A DNA stretch of 64,000 nucleotides, taken from an uncultured Spirochaetales bacterium (GTDB lineage Bacteria; Spirochaetota; Spirochaetia; Sphaerochaetales; Sphaerochaetaceae). The notes beneath the pieces were generated by a model. That model was not told the DNA's origin. It ran no database searches and saw nothing but the letters and a program-made list of their open reading frames with translations. Numbering within the stretch: the stretch's first letter is position 1; every line of letters starts with the position of its first letter. The stretch spans positions 31,607-95,606 of the forward strand of contig CASDZV010000051.1 of the NCBI GenBank assembly GCA_949285905.1, in the 5' to 3' direction. This document shows, piece by piece, positions 16,173 to 26,314 of this stretch. The translations under genes and the position numbers were made by a program.

Positions 16173-17282
16173 TTATACAAGACGGCTTTCAGCTGTGCTT
16201 AAGAGTTCTCTTATAGGAAGTTTCTGCGGGCAGATTTTCTCGCACTTTCCGCATTTGATACAGCTTGAGGCCCGCCCTGATTTCCCAGTACGGATCATCG
16301 TGTCATATCTTTCTCTGACGTTCTCCTTGTCGCTTATGACAGCTTCTTCGTTGAGAAGCTTGAAGACATCAGGGATAGCGATCTTCTCAGGACAGCCTGG
16401 AGTACAGTAACGGCATGAAGTGCACTGAATGACCTGCAGCTTCTCAATACCTGCTTTTACGCTCTCTATAGCTTTAATTTCCTCATCTGAGAGCTTTTCA
16501 AGCGGTGAGAAAATCTTTGTGTTCTCTTCCACCTGCTCAATTGTGCTCATTCCGGAAAGAACTGCAAGGATACCATCCAGACCTGCCGCAAAACGCAGAG
16601 CCATCGAAGCTGGGGTGGCGCTTCCGAATGGTTTTGTCAGTTCACTCTGGAGGTTTGATAAGAGACCTCCTTTTACAGGTTCCATTATGATGATAGGCTT
16701 GTTGTGCTTCCTCGCGACCTCATAAATACCTCCGGACTGCACATTCGGGCTTGTCCAGTCGAGGTAATTGATCTGCAGCTGTACAAACTCTGCCTCCGGA
16801 TGCTCAGAAAGGATTCTGTCCAGCATTTCCGGCGTATCGTGGAAAGAGAATCCGAGATGGCGGATTTTCCCATCTCTCTTCAGTTTCTGCCCAAATGCCC
16901 ATGCGTCATATTTCTCGAATTTCTTCAGATTCTCGCTCTGTATGCTGTGCAGCAGGTAGAAATCAAGATAATCAAGGCCTGTGCGCCTGAGTTGCTCTTC
17001 AAACATCTTCTCTGGCGGGAAATCATCGGACAAAGCACCACTCGACATCTTTGACGCGATTGTATAGCTCTCGCGCGGATACCTTGTGCTTATAACGCTC
17101 TTGAAGACCTCCTCGGATCCCGGGTATGCATATGCTGTGTCGAAGTATGTGAAGTCTTGCTCCATGAAGCAGTCAATCATCTTGGCTGTTTCGCTTTCAA
17201 TAATCCTGCCACTTCCGTCTTTTGGAAGTCTCATAAGACCAAAACCGAGTTTTTTCTTATTTAACTGAAACAAATCATCCAT
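16173..17282 (-). CDS. Aldo/keto reductase with C-terminal 2x[4Fe-4S] ferredoxin domain
   Basis: A 369-residue protein. Residues 1-270 form an AKR TIM barrel with the catalytic tetrad visible as Asp and Tyr in FDTAYAY, Lys in ASKMS and His in LLHS. The C-terminal part has two Cys clusters, CTSCRYCTPGCP and CIKCGKCEKICP, for iron-sulfur clusters. This fusion is common in anaerobes and probably uses ferredoxin-type electrons; the substrate is unknown. No Shine-Dalgarno is present; a -10 box lies 6 bases before the ATG. It is a single-gene unit. Confidence 0.93.
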   Translation of the reverse strand: MDDLFQLNKKKLGFGLMRLPKDGSGRIIESETAKMIDCFMEQDFTYFDTAYAYPGSEEVFKSVISTRYPRESYTIASKMSSGALSDDFPPEKMFEEQLRRTGLDYLDFYLLHSIQSENLKKFEKYDAWAFGQKLKRDGKIRHLGFSFHDTPEMLDRILSEHPEAEFVQLQINYLDWTSPNVQSGGIYEVARKHNKPIIIMEPVKGGLLSNLQSELTKPFGSATPASMALRFAAGLDGILAVLSGMSTIEQVEENTKIFSPLEKLSDEEIKAIESVKAGIEKLQVIQCTSCRYCTPGCPEKIAIPDVFKLLNEEAVISDKENVRERYDTMIRTGKSGRASSCIKCGKCEKICPQKLPIRELLSTAESRLV

Positions 17283-17288
17283 AGCTGT

Positions 17289-17297
17289 ATCTTATCA
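17289..17297 (-). promoter_or_regulatory. Extended -10 promoter of the AKR gene
   Basis: On the minus strand TGATAAGAT (extended -10 TG-n plus TAAGAT) is followed by ACAGCT and the ATG. The -35 region is weak. A leaderless mRNA is predicted. Confidence 0.45.
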
Positions 17298-17362
17298 CTT
17301 TTCAGATTCCTGTTGGAAAATTTTCCGAACTCAGGGATTGCAGAACCTTGCTCTCTTATTCA

Positions 17363-18358
17363 TCACATAAGCCCGGCTGCTCTGGCAATTGGGCTTATGC
17401 CAAGGAAATCAAAGACTTCGGCTTTCAGATCAACAAAGACATCAATAGCAGCATCCAGAACCTTGTCAGCAATCGAAGCTGGAGGGGTGACATATTCAAG
17501 CTGGGCAGGGTCTGTGCTCTCTCCTGTAGGGATGTATTCAGTGAAATTCCAGTCAGATATGCGCATCTCGCTTTCGATGATGCTTTCCTCATCATCGGGG
17601 AGGGCAGGGTAGAAATCGAGACCTGTTATCTCTTCAACCTCGTCAACTGTCACAGCGAAGCTCTGCAGTGACTTATCTGAGTTCTCATTTGGCAGCACAA
17701 AGCCAATTGCCTTGATATCCGGATCTGTATAATCGAGGACGACTTTGTAGAACTGTTTAGGAACTGCAACTTCATTCTCTCCGATTCTCTCATACGGTCC
17801 GTCTGTCAATACAGGTCCCGTTACAACATAGATTTTCTCATTTTCATATGCCATAGTCCTCACCACCGCTTCCAGATCTGCCCAGATTCCTCGATTGAAT
17901 GACGGATTCTGGGGGCACATGTTCGAGAGATAGAATGTATCACTCATGGCTTCTTCAGACCATTTGAAATCTGCGGCAGGGGCCATGTGTCCGCGGTCAT
18001 AACCGGAGCCTCGGTAATCATCGAGTTCTGCTGAGCCTGTCCGTACGTCTTTGTCAGCTTTGAAGCTGTCACTGCGTTCCTCGCCGCCTAAGACTTCATT
18101 CCGTGTCAGTTCATACGCCACATATGACGGAACTTCAAACTCTTCGTTGTATGAGAGCGTATAACCTGTGTGTCGTATTATCTGCTCACCTGGAACGGGA
18201 GAGGGAAGTTCCAGTCCCTCGATTTCCCCTGATGCTGTCAGATTGCTATCTTCGGATGACGGCGTGATGAAGCAGAGGACGATGAATATGATGATAAGCA
18301 CAACCAGTGTGATCAAGAGTCTCTTCAGCTTGCTTTTTGATTTCTTCTTTCCTGCCAC
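17363..18358 (-). CDS. Membrane-anchored DNA/RNA non-specific endonuclease (NUC1/NucA type)
   Basis: A 331-residue protein with a basic N-terminus and one hydrophobic anchor (about residues 13-33), then a beta-beta-alpha-metal nuclease domain. The active-site motif is DRGHMAPAAD, where His is the general base; the Mg-binding Asn is in SNMCPQ. The catalytic domain should face the periplasm. Likely roles are nucleic-acid scavenging or defence; none is shown by context. The start is GTG 18358 with AAGGAG upstream. Residues after about 270 form an extra acidic tail without a recognised domain. Confidence 0.92.
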   Translation of the reverse strand: MAGKKKSKSKLKRLLITLVVLIIIFIVLCFITPSSEDSNLTASGEIEGLELPSPVPGEQIIRHTGYTLSYNEEFEVPSYVAYELTRNEVLGGEERSDSFKADKDVRTGSAELDDYRGSGYDRGHMAPAADFKWSEEAMSDTFYLSNMCPQNPSFNRGIWADLEAVVRTMAYENEKIYVVTGPVLTDGPYERIGENEVAVPKQFYKVVLDYTDPDIKAIGFVLPNENSDKSLQSFAVTVDEVEEITGLDFYPALPDDEESIIESEMRISDWNFTEYIPTGESTDPAQLEYVTPPASIADKVLDAAIDVFVDLKAEVFDFLGISPIARAAGLM

Positions 18359-18421
18359 AAAAACTCCTTATCTCATCCCGCTGGAATGATATCATGTTTG
18401 GTTCAGCTTGTCCTGAGAATT

Positions 18422-19252
18422 TCACTTTATACAGAAGCCTTTGCGGCAGTGTCCCGTCTTCCAGCTGTAGAGATAGACAATTATGAAGACAATTATCGTC
18501 TCTGCTATTGTTGCAACGCTTCCTGCACTGCTGGCTGTGAATAGTGCTTCTGTAGGCATCGAGGAGCCGGAATAGTTGATGACGAGTGCTATGAAGAGAT
18601 TGTTGACAATGTGCATCGCAGTTGATGCTTCAAAACCATCTGTTGCCAGAGAGATAAACATCGCCAGACTGCCCCAGAGAAAGTAAGCGAGAAGGGGGAG
18701 GATGAAGTTAGCGGCTGCGATCACTTCGCTGTTTGCACTGTGGAAGAGTGCGAAGACAATTCCTGAACCTGCTATCAGCGGGAGAGCTTCTATGAGTGTC
18801 TTTGGAGATTTATCTCCGTAGACAATTCCTTTTGGCAGTGCTCTGAAGAATACTTCCTCGGCGGTTGCCTGCATCGGCGTGAGAACGAGAACAGGTATTG
18901 AGGAGAATAGATACTCTCCCACATCGATACTGTTCCTTGCAATGCCCCCGGAGAAAAGCGGTGTCAGTATTCCTGTGGCAATCATGTATATGAGGCCGCA
19001 TTCGACAGAGAAGCGGTAGCGGAACCTGCTGCCATCTCCTGAGAGCATGCTGCGAAGAGTATTCCCGAGAATCAATCTCGAGAAGATCAGAAGGGAGAGA
19101 AATAATGTTATGTAGGGAATGTGCATGAGTATGTACTCATTCCGCCCTGGTGCATCACTGAGTGCAATCATCATCACAGGTCCGATGACAAGCCAGCTGA
19201 TGAGTGAAAGGAGAAGAACTGCGACACCTCTTGGAAATGAGAACCTTTTCAT
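18422..19252 (-). CDS. CPBP family intramembrane glutamic protease
   Basis: A 276-residue membrane protein with about seven or eight helices and the three CPBP (Rce1/Abi) motifs: EEVFFR with the catalytic Glu pair, FALFH, and HIVNN. Bacterial members cleave or mature peptides or act in bacteriocin self-immunity; no partner is seen here. Its start is only 45 bp from the divergent addB start, so both promoters overlap. Confidence 0.87.
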   Translation of the reverse strand: MKRFSFPRGVAVLLLSLISWLVIGPVMMIALSDAPGRNEYILMHIPYITLFLSLLIFSRLILGNTLRSMLSGDGSRFRYRFSVECGLIYMIATGILTPLFSGGIARNSIDVGEYLFSSIPVLVLTPMQATAEEVFFRALPKGIVYGDKSPKTLIEALPLIAGSGIVFALFHSANSEVIAAANFILPLLAYFLWGSLAMFISLATDGFEASTAMHIVNNLFIALVINYSGSSMPTEALFTASSAGSVATIAETIIVFIIVYLYSWKTGHCRKGFCIK

Positions 19253-19261
19253 AGCGTGAGG

Positions 19262-19291
19262 TTATCACAATGGTGTGTTTTCGCCTATAAT
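19262..19291 (+). promoter_or_regulatory. Promoter of addB-addA
   Basis: TTATCA (19262-19267), 18-bp spacer, consensus TATAAT (19286-19291). The addB ATG begins six bases later, predicting a leaderless mRNA. Confidence 0.65.
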
Positions 19292-19297
19292 TCACCT

Positions 19298-21847
19298 ATG
19301 GCCAGGAAGCTTTCAGATCTGATGGATATGATGGAGAGCGGTATTGTGCTTGTCTTCCCGACGGAAGAGAGTGCAAGGGCGTTCTCTTCTCTGTACGTGC
19401 TGACAAGGAAACGTGGACTTCTTGCCTCTTCCTGTATCGCATTCGATAGCTTTGCATCTCAATTTATGAGTGAAATCAAAGGGAAAACACCAGCTGGGGA
19501 TATCGACCGAATGATTTTCTCCTCGTATGCTTCTACTATCCTCTATGATAGATTCAGGTACTACACATCCCCGGATTACCCCGAGATGCAGAGCCGTCTC
19601 CCATCATTTTTCCGTCCCATGCTTCCGCACCTCGATGATGCTTTGTCGTTGAAACAGAAAAGCAGAGAAGCAGTGGAGGACCTTCTGCTTTTAAGGCGGG
19701 AGTATGGTGCATTCCTTTCCGCTTCCTCGCTCTATGAAAGTTCTTTTGTCCCTCTCAGCATACCAGCACGTCTTGAGGCTCATTACGCTGTTGTGATGCC
19801 TTCCGCATTTCCTAAGGAGAGCAGGATTGTAAATGCTCTTTCATCGCATCCTGATGTGACAGTTGCTGATGATCTCTCATCTCCCATCCCCCGCCTCAGC
19901 GTCTACCAGAATGAGAAGGGGGAGATCCGCTCTCTGTTTGCAGAAATCCGCCGGCTTGCAGATTGCGGAGTGACGCTTGATGAGATAGCTGTTTCCGTCT
20001 CTGCGCTTGAGAGACTCAGACCATATATTGAAGACGAAGCATACATCTTCGGCATCCCGCTCGATTTCAGGGAAGGTGTGCTCGTGTCATCGACTGCTCC
20101 TGGCGCTTTCATATCCGCTCTCAGTGAAATCTATACATCATCATATTCACTGGATGCTCTGAAAGCATTCTTCCTCAATCCATCTATTCCTTTCAGAGAG
20201 CCGGATAAGATGAGAACGTTTATCGCAGAAGCCGTGCGTTTTTCAATCACAAGCGCGCCTCTGAGGAGAGGAGACCGCTATATGAAGCTTCCAGCGGAAG
20301 CCGGGGCAGGGTATTACAGAGTGTTACGTCTCACACTTGACCGCCTGATGAGTGAGACTGACCCAGATAAAATCGAAGGCCTCGTCCATACATTGATGTC
20401 ATCGCTTCTGAAAGATGAGGAGTTCCATGGCTCTGAAGAGGATGAGAATATTTACTCTTTCACGATGAATGCGCTTTCTGATTTCATCTCACACTACAAG
20501 ACTGCTGTTTCCTCGTCTTATGCAGCTCCTGTTCCTGTATTCCCGCTCTTCCTGAACTACTTCTCGCTTCTCCGCTATGTGCCACGCAATCGCACGGAAG
20601 GTGTCGCAGTCTATCCGTTCACGCAGGATGCGGCAGTGCCGTATAAATACCGGTTCATTATCGCACTGAACAGCAAGGAAGGAGCTGTTACAGTAAGCAA
20701 AGCCTCATTTCTCTCAGATTATTCCCTCGCAGAAGAGAGAGAAGAAGAGGATATTACAGAGACCATCCTCTCTCTTTATGCCGCTGTCACAGAACATCTG
20801 GTGCTTTCCGCATCAAATGAGACTTATGCGGGCTTTGCACTTCCTGTCACGTCTCTTCTTGACAGTGCGGTTTCTGCATCTCCTGTTCCTGACCCGCTCA
20901 GAGCAGAGGAGAAGAAAGAGGAGTGCACGCTTCTTCCTGTCCAGATGAGAGGGTATCAGAGGGCAGTTATATCTTCCCTGAGGAAACGTAGCGCCCCTGA
21001 TGATATGACTCTTTCGAAAAGAGGGAAGGAGAGGCCTCTTCCTGTTCCTCTTTCGTTCTCGTCTTATAACGCTTATACAAAGTGCCCATACCTCTATGCA
21101 CTTCAGTATGTATTCAGACTCCGCAACCTGCCTTCTTATGAGCCTGTGGAGATGGACCATATGCAGATTGGCATCCGCCTTCATAGTATCCTTGAGCGCT
21201 TTTACCGTATTGGCGGGAAAAGCGTGAGTGAGCTCTTTGATGAGGAGATGGCTGCATGGAGCGACGGAATGAGCTACAGGGATGATGGGACGCTCGGTCC
21301 CATGCCGCCCTCAGCTTCTCGCCCGACGCCGTTCCTGATCCATTATCTCCGTGTCCGGTATCTTTCACGTCTTGAGTCCGTCGTCAGAAAAATGGATGAG
21401 CTTTCCACATCTCTCCCTGGAGGAAAAGGGATTGAAGAGGCGCTGAGTGCTTCTTTCGAGGAACTCGGGCTTATCGTTGATGGCAGAGCAGACAGAATCG
21501 CTATAAAAAAAGATGGCAGTGGTTACATCATCTATGATTACAAAAAAGGCAGAAGCTTCGCAAAGGATGAAAGAGCGGAAAAAAGTTATCAGTTTCATTT
21601 CTACAAGCTGCTGCTTTCTGCCGATCCGTCATTTCCGCTTCCTGTGTGCGACGCATACTTTGTTTCGCTGATGGATGGGGCATTTACTGAAGCTTCCCCC
21701 GCTCCTGATGAGAAGACTTTCAAAGAGAATCTCTCCACTGTCTCATCTTCAATCGCCAGTGGGGACTGGCATGCACAGTCAAGCGACATCAACTGCAAAG
21801 GCTGTGTGTACAGAGCGATATGCAGAAGGAGGTTCAGTGTAAGATGA
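19298..21847 (+). CDS. addB: AddB-like PD-(D/E)XK nuclease subunit
   Basis: An 849-residue protein with an N-terminal degenerate helicase-like part and a C-terminal nuclease. The nuclease residues are seen in VDGRADRI and YDYKKG. A Cys in YTKCPYLYAL and the C-terminal set CKGCVYRAIC form the iron-sulfur staple of AddB-type nucleases. With AddA it would process double-strand DNA ends for recombination. The start at ATG 19298 is favoured over an in-frame GTG at 19256 because TATAAT lies between them. It overlaps addA by 4 bp. Sequence is divergent from Bacillus AddB. Confidence 0.85.
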   Translation: MARKLSDLMDMMESGIVLVFPTEESARAFSSLYVLTRKRGLLASSCIAFDSFASQFMSEIKGKTPAGDIDRMIFSSYASTILYDRFRYYTSPDYPEMQSRLPSFFRPMLPHLDDALSLKQKSREAVEDLLLLRREYGAFLSASSLYESSFVPLSIPARLEAHYAVVMPSAFPKESRIVNALSSHPDVTVADDLSSPIPRLSVYQNEKGEIRSLFAEIRRLADCGVTLDEIAVSVSALERLRPYIEDEAYIFGIPLDFREGVLVSSTAPGAFISALSEIYTSSYSLDALKAFFLNPSIPFREPDKMRTFIAEAVRFSITSAPLRRGDRYMKLPAEAGAGYYRVLRLTLDRLMSETDPDKIEGLVHTLMSSLLKDEEFHGSEEDENIYSFTMNALSDFISHYKTAVSSSYAAPVPVFPLFLNYFSLLRYVPRNRTEGVAVYPFTQDAAVPYKYRFIIALNSKEGAVTVSKASFLSDYSLAEEREEEDITETILSLYAAVTEHLVLSASNETYAGFALPVTSLLDSAVSASPVPDPLRAEEKKEECTLLPVQMRGYQRAVISSLRKRSAPDDMTLSKRGKERPLPVPLSFSSYNAYTKCPYLYALQYVFRLRNLPSYEPVEMDHMQIGIRLHSILERFYRIGGKSVSELFDEEMAAWSDGMSYRDDGTLGPMPPSASRPTPFLIHYLRVRYLSRLESVVRKMDELSTSLPGGKGIEEALSASFEELGLIVDGRADRIAIKKDGSGYIIYDYKKGRSFAKDERAEKSYQFHFYKLLLSADPSFPLPVCDAYFVSLMDGAFTEASPAPDEKTFKENLSTVSSSIASGDWHAQSSDINCKGCVYRAICRRRFSVR

Positions 21848-24800
21848 CATTTCCGGAATTGCTTGAGAAAACAGGTCGCAGTGTATCGCCTGAACAGCTG
21901 GATGCGATTCTGTCAGATACGTCGACAATCGTCTCTGCAGGGGCAGGGTCCGGGAAGACAACAGTTCTTTCCCTCCGTTTTGTACGCCTCGTTCTTGATG
22001 GGAAAGCACATTCAGACGAGATCCTCACCCTTACATTCACGCGCAAAGCTGCTGCAGAGATGTATGAGCGCATTTATCGTCTGCTTTCACTTGCAGCTGA
22101 AAACGATGAGCGCATTGCTGAAGAGCTTCGTCTTCATTTCCCGAAAGCCCGTATCTCCACAATGGATTCATTCTGGGGAGAGATAGCCAGGACAGATTCA
22201 ATGCGTTTCGGTGTGACAAGAGATTTCCTTGCGCTGGATACGGATGAAGGAGACGCTGAGGATCTTGTCCGTGCAGTGTATGAGTCACTGCAGGGAAGGG
22301 AAGAACTGGAAGAAGGATTCATGATTCTTTCCGCACTCTATAAGAGCGAGGAGATTCTCAGTTTCTTCCTGCGCATTGCAAGTGAAAAGACAGATATCCT
22401 CACATCTTTCGATGCAAAGAGAAACACTGAAGCTTACAATGCTTTGATAGCGCTATTCCAAGAGCGTTATAAAGGGCAGCGCGCGGCATACGTTTTCTCG
22501 TCGCTTGCCGCACTTGATAAAGAGAATCCTGGAAATGGACAGCATGAGGAGATACAGAAGGCACTGGACGTGTATCGTACCGGAGATTATTCATCACTTC
22601 CAGCCTTCAATCTCAATAAGCTGAGGAAAGCTGCAGACAGTGATATACGCTCATTCATAAAAGATGAGGACTGCAAAGGGTATTTTGATACTCTCAGAGC
22701 ATTGGATGCACTGGAGAAGACAGCCTCTGACGCAGAGCCTGTCAGCCGTGTTGTCGAGGCATTCATCCGCGAGATACAGATGAAAAAACGAGCGGAAGGC
22801 AAACTCTCATACCGTGACACAGAAACCCTGTGCCGGGAAATCCTCATCAGTAATGAAGATGTCCGCAGCTATTATAAGCGTCGTTTCAGATACATCATGG
22901 TGGATGAGTTCCAGGACAATAACAGCAGGCAGCGGGACCTTCTGTATCTTCTTTCTGAAAAGGAAGGGCTTCATTCTCCATCTGTTCCTCCTCTCTCATC
23001 TATTGATCCTGACAAACTTTTCTTCGTTGGTGATGATAAACAGTCCATCTACTACTTCAGAGGCGCGGATGTCTCTGTCTTCCGCTCCCTGAGAGAAGAT
23101 ATCAAAGCATTGGGCGGCAACATTCTCTCACTCTCAGCGAACTACCGTTCAGAACCGGATCTCATCTCGTGCTTCAATACAGTCTTTGCTTCTGTGTTCT
23201 CGCGTTCGATGTCCAGAGAGGAAGAAGAGAAAGAGAAGCTGCTATCGTCTTTTACAGGCGAGCGTATTGCGTCGTTCTATGCTGATTCAGAACCAATACA
23301 GGCAAGGGAAGCCACAGATGGCGTCAAGCCACAGATGGCGCTTTATACAATTCCTGCAGATAATACCGGGGAAGGACTTGCACCCACAGAAGATTCAGAA
23401 GCGATCTTCATTGCCAGGAAAATCCTGGAGATTGTAAACGGCGATGAATATCTTGTTGCCGCAGGAAGCAAATCGTTCCGTCGTCCGGTCTTCGGGGATA
23501 TCGCGATACTCCTGAGAACAACAGCCCCTCAGATGCCGGTAGAGCGTGCGTTCAGGCTTTTCGGCATTCCGTATACTGTACAAGAGAGCACCTCTGCGAT
23601 GCTTGAGGGTGTCGGGTCTGATATCTACGCTTTTCTCCAGCTTCTCGTATACCCAGAAGACAGAATGTCATATATGGCGATTCTGCGTTCTCCATTTGCC
23701 AGGATTTCTGATGAGGGGCTGCTGTTTCTTGAACAGGATAATGCTCCAGCTTTCGATTCCGATCCATCATTCAGTCTTGAGAGCGACAGAATTGCCTATG
23801 CTGCCCTGAAAGATCTGTATGCTGAGCTCAGGGGACTGGTTGGAAGACGGCGGATTTCCGAAATACTGACACGTCTTTTTTACGAGAGCGGATACAGCAC
23901 ATATCTTCATTCTGAACCATTCCTTGAGCCTTATGCAGAGCATTTCAGCTATATCTGGGCAGCAGCAGAACGCTTTGATGCCAATGGCAAGCCGCTTCCA
24001 TTGTTCCTCGATTATCTGAGGCCGCTTGTCGGGGAGGCGAAGAAGCTCAGGAATGCGAGTGTACAGCATCTGGAAACAGACGGTGTGCAGATCATGACAG
24101 TTCACCGTTCAAAAGGGCTTCAGTTTCCTATTGTTTTCCTGTCCGATGCCGATCATGGCTCTTCAGGGCAGGCAATGCGTGACAAACTCATTGCGTTCGA
24201 AGGGAAAAATCCTCTGATTATACCATCGCTTGTGGAAAAGGCTGTGCCGGATCTGATTCTCCGTGAAAAAGGCGAGTATACTCAGCGTCGGGAGGAAGCT
24301 GAGCTGAGACGTCTTTTGTATGTTGCCACGACAAGAGCAATTGACCATCTCATCATCACAGCCCATCTCAGGAAAAGGCGTACTGGGACATCTCTTCTGG
24401 ATATTCTCCGCGAAGGATGGGAAGAAGGGGAGGATGAAATCGAAGCAGCTGCAGAGAAGGATCTTTACAGATATTCAGACAGCGAGGCTGGCACATTGTG
24501 GTATTCGCAGCCTGTATCTTCTTTGCCTTCCTATTCTCATAAGCGCTTTGGCGTGAAGGATGCCTCAAAAGCTGAAAGCTCTGATTTCTCTTCTGGAGAG
24601 AAGCTGCCTTCTCTTCCATCTGACAGTGTCATTAGTGCTCATGGCATGCAGGATGTATTCGGTACTATGGTGCACCAGAGGCTGGAAGAGGCTGTTTCAG
24701 GGAAGGCCTCTGCTCTTGTTTTCCCGCAAGGTCTTACAGAAGGTGAGAAGAATGAGATACTTCGTGCGCTTGATGAGATAGCGCAGGGCTTTGCCGCGTC

Positions 24801-25110
24801 TGATTTCTACCGTGATTTCATTTCCGGGCATGAGTGCAGTACTGAGGTCCGTTTTTACTACCCGTCAGATAACTCAGTTCTGGAAGGTTTTGTGGATCTT
24901 CTTGTCTTTGGCGATGAGTATAACCTTGTTGTTGATTACAAAACAGACAGGGTAATGAACGAGAGCGTGCACATGGGGCAGATTACAGCATATGCTTCAG
25001 CTATGGAGGATCTATATAAAAAGAAATGCTTCTCCGTCCTTCTCTATGTAAGAGGCTGGAGGAGAAGCACTGTCGTAGACAGGGACGGAAATGCTGTCAG
25101 AGTGATTTGA
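21844..25110 (+). CDS. addA: AddA-like UvrD-family helicase-nuclease
   Basis: A 1088-residue SF1 helicase with Walker A SAGAGSGKTTVL, motif Ia TFTRKAAAEM, Walker B MVDEFQDNN, motif III VGDDKQSIYYFRGAD, motif V MTVHRSKGLQFP and motif VI LLYVATTRA. The C-terminal PD-(D/E)XK nuclease is visible as EGFVDLL and VVDYKTDR. It should form the AddAB end-resection machine with the preceding gene. ATG 21844 overlaps the addB stop (ATGA), with AAGGAGG 12 bases upstream. Its 3' end overlaps the convergent patB gene by 14 bp. Confidence 0.92.
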   Translation: MTFPELLEKTGRSVSPEQLDAILSDTSTIVSAGAGSGKTTVLSLRFVRLVLDGKAHSDEILTLTFTRKAAAEMYERIYRLLSLAAENDERIAEELRLHFPKARISTMDSFWGEIARTDSMRFGVTRDFLALDTDEGDAEDLVRAVYESLQGREELEEGFMILSALYKSEEILSFFLRIASEKTDILTSFDAKRNTEAYNALIALFQERYKGQRAAYVFSSLAALDKENPGNGQHEEIQKALDVYRTGDYSSLPAFNLNKLRKAADSDIRSFIKDEDCKGYFDTLRALDALEKTASDAEPVSRVVEAFIREIQMKKRAEGKLSYRDTETLCREILISNEDVRSYYKRRFRYIMVDEFQDNNSRQRDLLYLLSEKEGLHSPSVPPLSSIDPDKLFFVGDDKQSIYYFRGADVSVFRSLREDIKALGGNILSLSANYRSEPDLISCFNTVFASVFSRSMSREEEEKEKLLSSFTGERIASFYADSEPIQAREATDGVKPQMALYTIPADNTGEGLAPTEDSEAIFIARKILEIVNGDEYLVAAGSKSFRRPVFGDIAILLRTTAPQMPVERAFRLFGIPYTVQESTSAMLEGVGSDIYAFLQLLVYPEDRMSYMAILRSPFARISDEGLLFLEQDNAPAFDSDPSFSLESDRIAYAALKDLYAELRGLVGRRRISEILTRLFYESGYSTYLHSEPFLEPYAEHFSYIWAAAERFDANGKPLPLFLDYLRPLVGEAKKLRNASVQHLETDGVQIMTVHRSKGLQFPIVFLSDADHGSSGQAMRDKLIAFEGKNPLIIPSLVEKAVPDLILREKGEYTQRREEAELRRLLYVATTRAIDHLIITAHLRKRRTGTSLLDILREGWEEGEDEIEAAAEKDLYRYSDSEAGTLWYSQPVSSLPSYSHKRFGVKDASKAESSDFSSGEKLPSLPSDSVISAHGMQDVFGTMVHQRLEEAVSGKASALVFPQGLTEGEKNEILRALDEIAQGFAASDFYRDFISGHECSTEVRFYYPSDNSVLEGFVDLLVFGDEYNLVVDYKTDRVMNESVHMGQITAYASAMEDLYKKKCFSVLLYVRGWRRSTVVDRDGNAVRVI

Positions 25111-26314
25111 CAGCTCTTACCATACGTTCAAGGGCTTTCATTACCCTGTTTCTTGATGTGCCGTAATTGAAGCGTACAAAGTTCTGCCATGCATCTCCGA
25201 ACCATGTGCCGTCATTCATGGCAACACCTGCGGCAACGCCGAAGAAACGTGAGAGAATGCCTCCGCCTTCACCTCCCTTGTATCTGTCAGGGTGGCTCAG
25301 GACTTCTGTCTCAATTCTCTGGTAATACTCACCGCAATCGATGAATGTGACAAATGAGGCATCGCCGTTGGCCATTTTCAGTCCAGGACAGTTTGCTTCA
25401 AGATATTTTCTCATCTCGCTTGCAGTCTCGCCAAGATAGCGGCACAGTGCCTTGTTATACTCTCCGCCTTTTGAGTATGCCGCATATGCAAGTTCCCCTA
25501 TGGAAAGGCCTGGTTCATCAAGCCAGAGAGCGCTCTCCGCTTCTCTGAACTTCTCTTCCATGCTGTTATCTGAGAAGACAGCGAACGCACAATGCTCGCC
25601 TGCGATGTTGAATGTCTTCGAAGGTGCGAAAAGTGTGATGCATTTAGCGCCGACACGCTCATTTGCAAGTCCTGCCGGGATGTGTTTTGCATTCGGATGA
25701 ACGAGGTCTGAGTGAATCTCATCCGAGATGACGGGGATATCCCTCTTTTTGGCAGTTTCCATCACGAATCTGAGCTCTTCTTCTGTGAAGACGATTCCCG
25801 TCGGGTTCTGCGGCGAGCAGAAGATGATTGCGTCTGCCTGCTCTGCCTCCGATGCGAAACGTTCCCTGTCGAGATGGAAAAGTCCGCTATCATAACTGAG
25901 ATTGTGCTCAATAAGCACTCTTTTGTTGCGTGCAGTGATTTCCCTGAATGGTCTGTACATCGGGGAGCAGACAAGAATCTTATCTCCTTCCTTTGTGAAA
26001 AGATTCATCGACAGAGATAGTGCGTGAAGCAATCCCTGTGCGAAGATTATCTTCTCCTCAGGAACAATCCAGCTGTGCTTTGCTCTCAGCCAGTGTGAGA
26101 CAGCCAAAGCATCTTTCGGGAATGATGGATAGCCATAGATACCAAGGCCGGCAAGCACTTTGCCAGCTTCCTGTATATGTGGTTCGGGATAGAAATCCAT
26201 ATCCGCAACCCAGAATGGCTCTGCTTCAGGATTTGCCGAGATGTTCTCAATAGCGTCTCTGTTCCATTTGATACTGTTTGTATTGCGGCGGTCCGCAGAG
26301 ATGTCAAAATTCAT
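25097..26314 (-). CDS. PLP-dependent aminotransferase/C-S lyase, MalY/PatB family
   Basis: A 405-residue fold-type I PLP enzyme. The PLP lysine lies in APSKTFNIAG, a signature of the MalY/PatB cystathionine beta-lyase group; CSPQNPTG and SDEIHSDL are cofactor-binding segments. It probably releases sulfide, pyruvate and ammonia from cystathionine or cysteine conjugates. Its start overlaps the EFR1 gene by 4 bp, so it is third in a leftward operon with threonine aldolase and the ferredoxin protein. Confidence 0.92.
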   Translation of the reverse strand: MNFDISADRRNTNSIKWNRDAIENISANPEAEPFWVADMDFYPEPHIQEAGKVLAGLGIYGYPSFPKDALAVSHWLRAKHSWIVPEEKIIFAQGLLHALSLSMNLFTKEGDKILVCSPMYRPFREITARNKRVLIEHNLSYDSGLFHLDRERFASEAEQADAIIFCSPQNPTGIVFTEEELRFVMETAKKRDIPVISDEIHSDLVHPNAKHIPAGLANERVGAKCITLFAPSKTFNIAGEHCAFAVFSDNSMEEKFREAESALWLDEPGLSIGELAYAAYSKGGEYNKALCRYLGETASEMRKYLEANCPGLKMANGDASFVTFIDCGEYYQRIETEVLSHPDRYKGGEGGGILSRFFGVAAGVAMNDGTWFGDAWQNFVRFNYGTSRNRVMKALERMVRAVKSL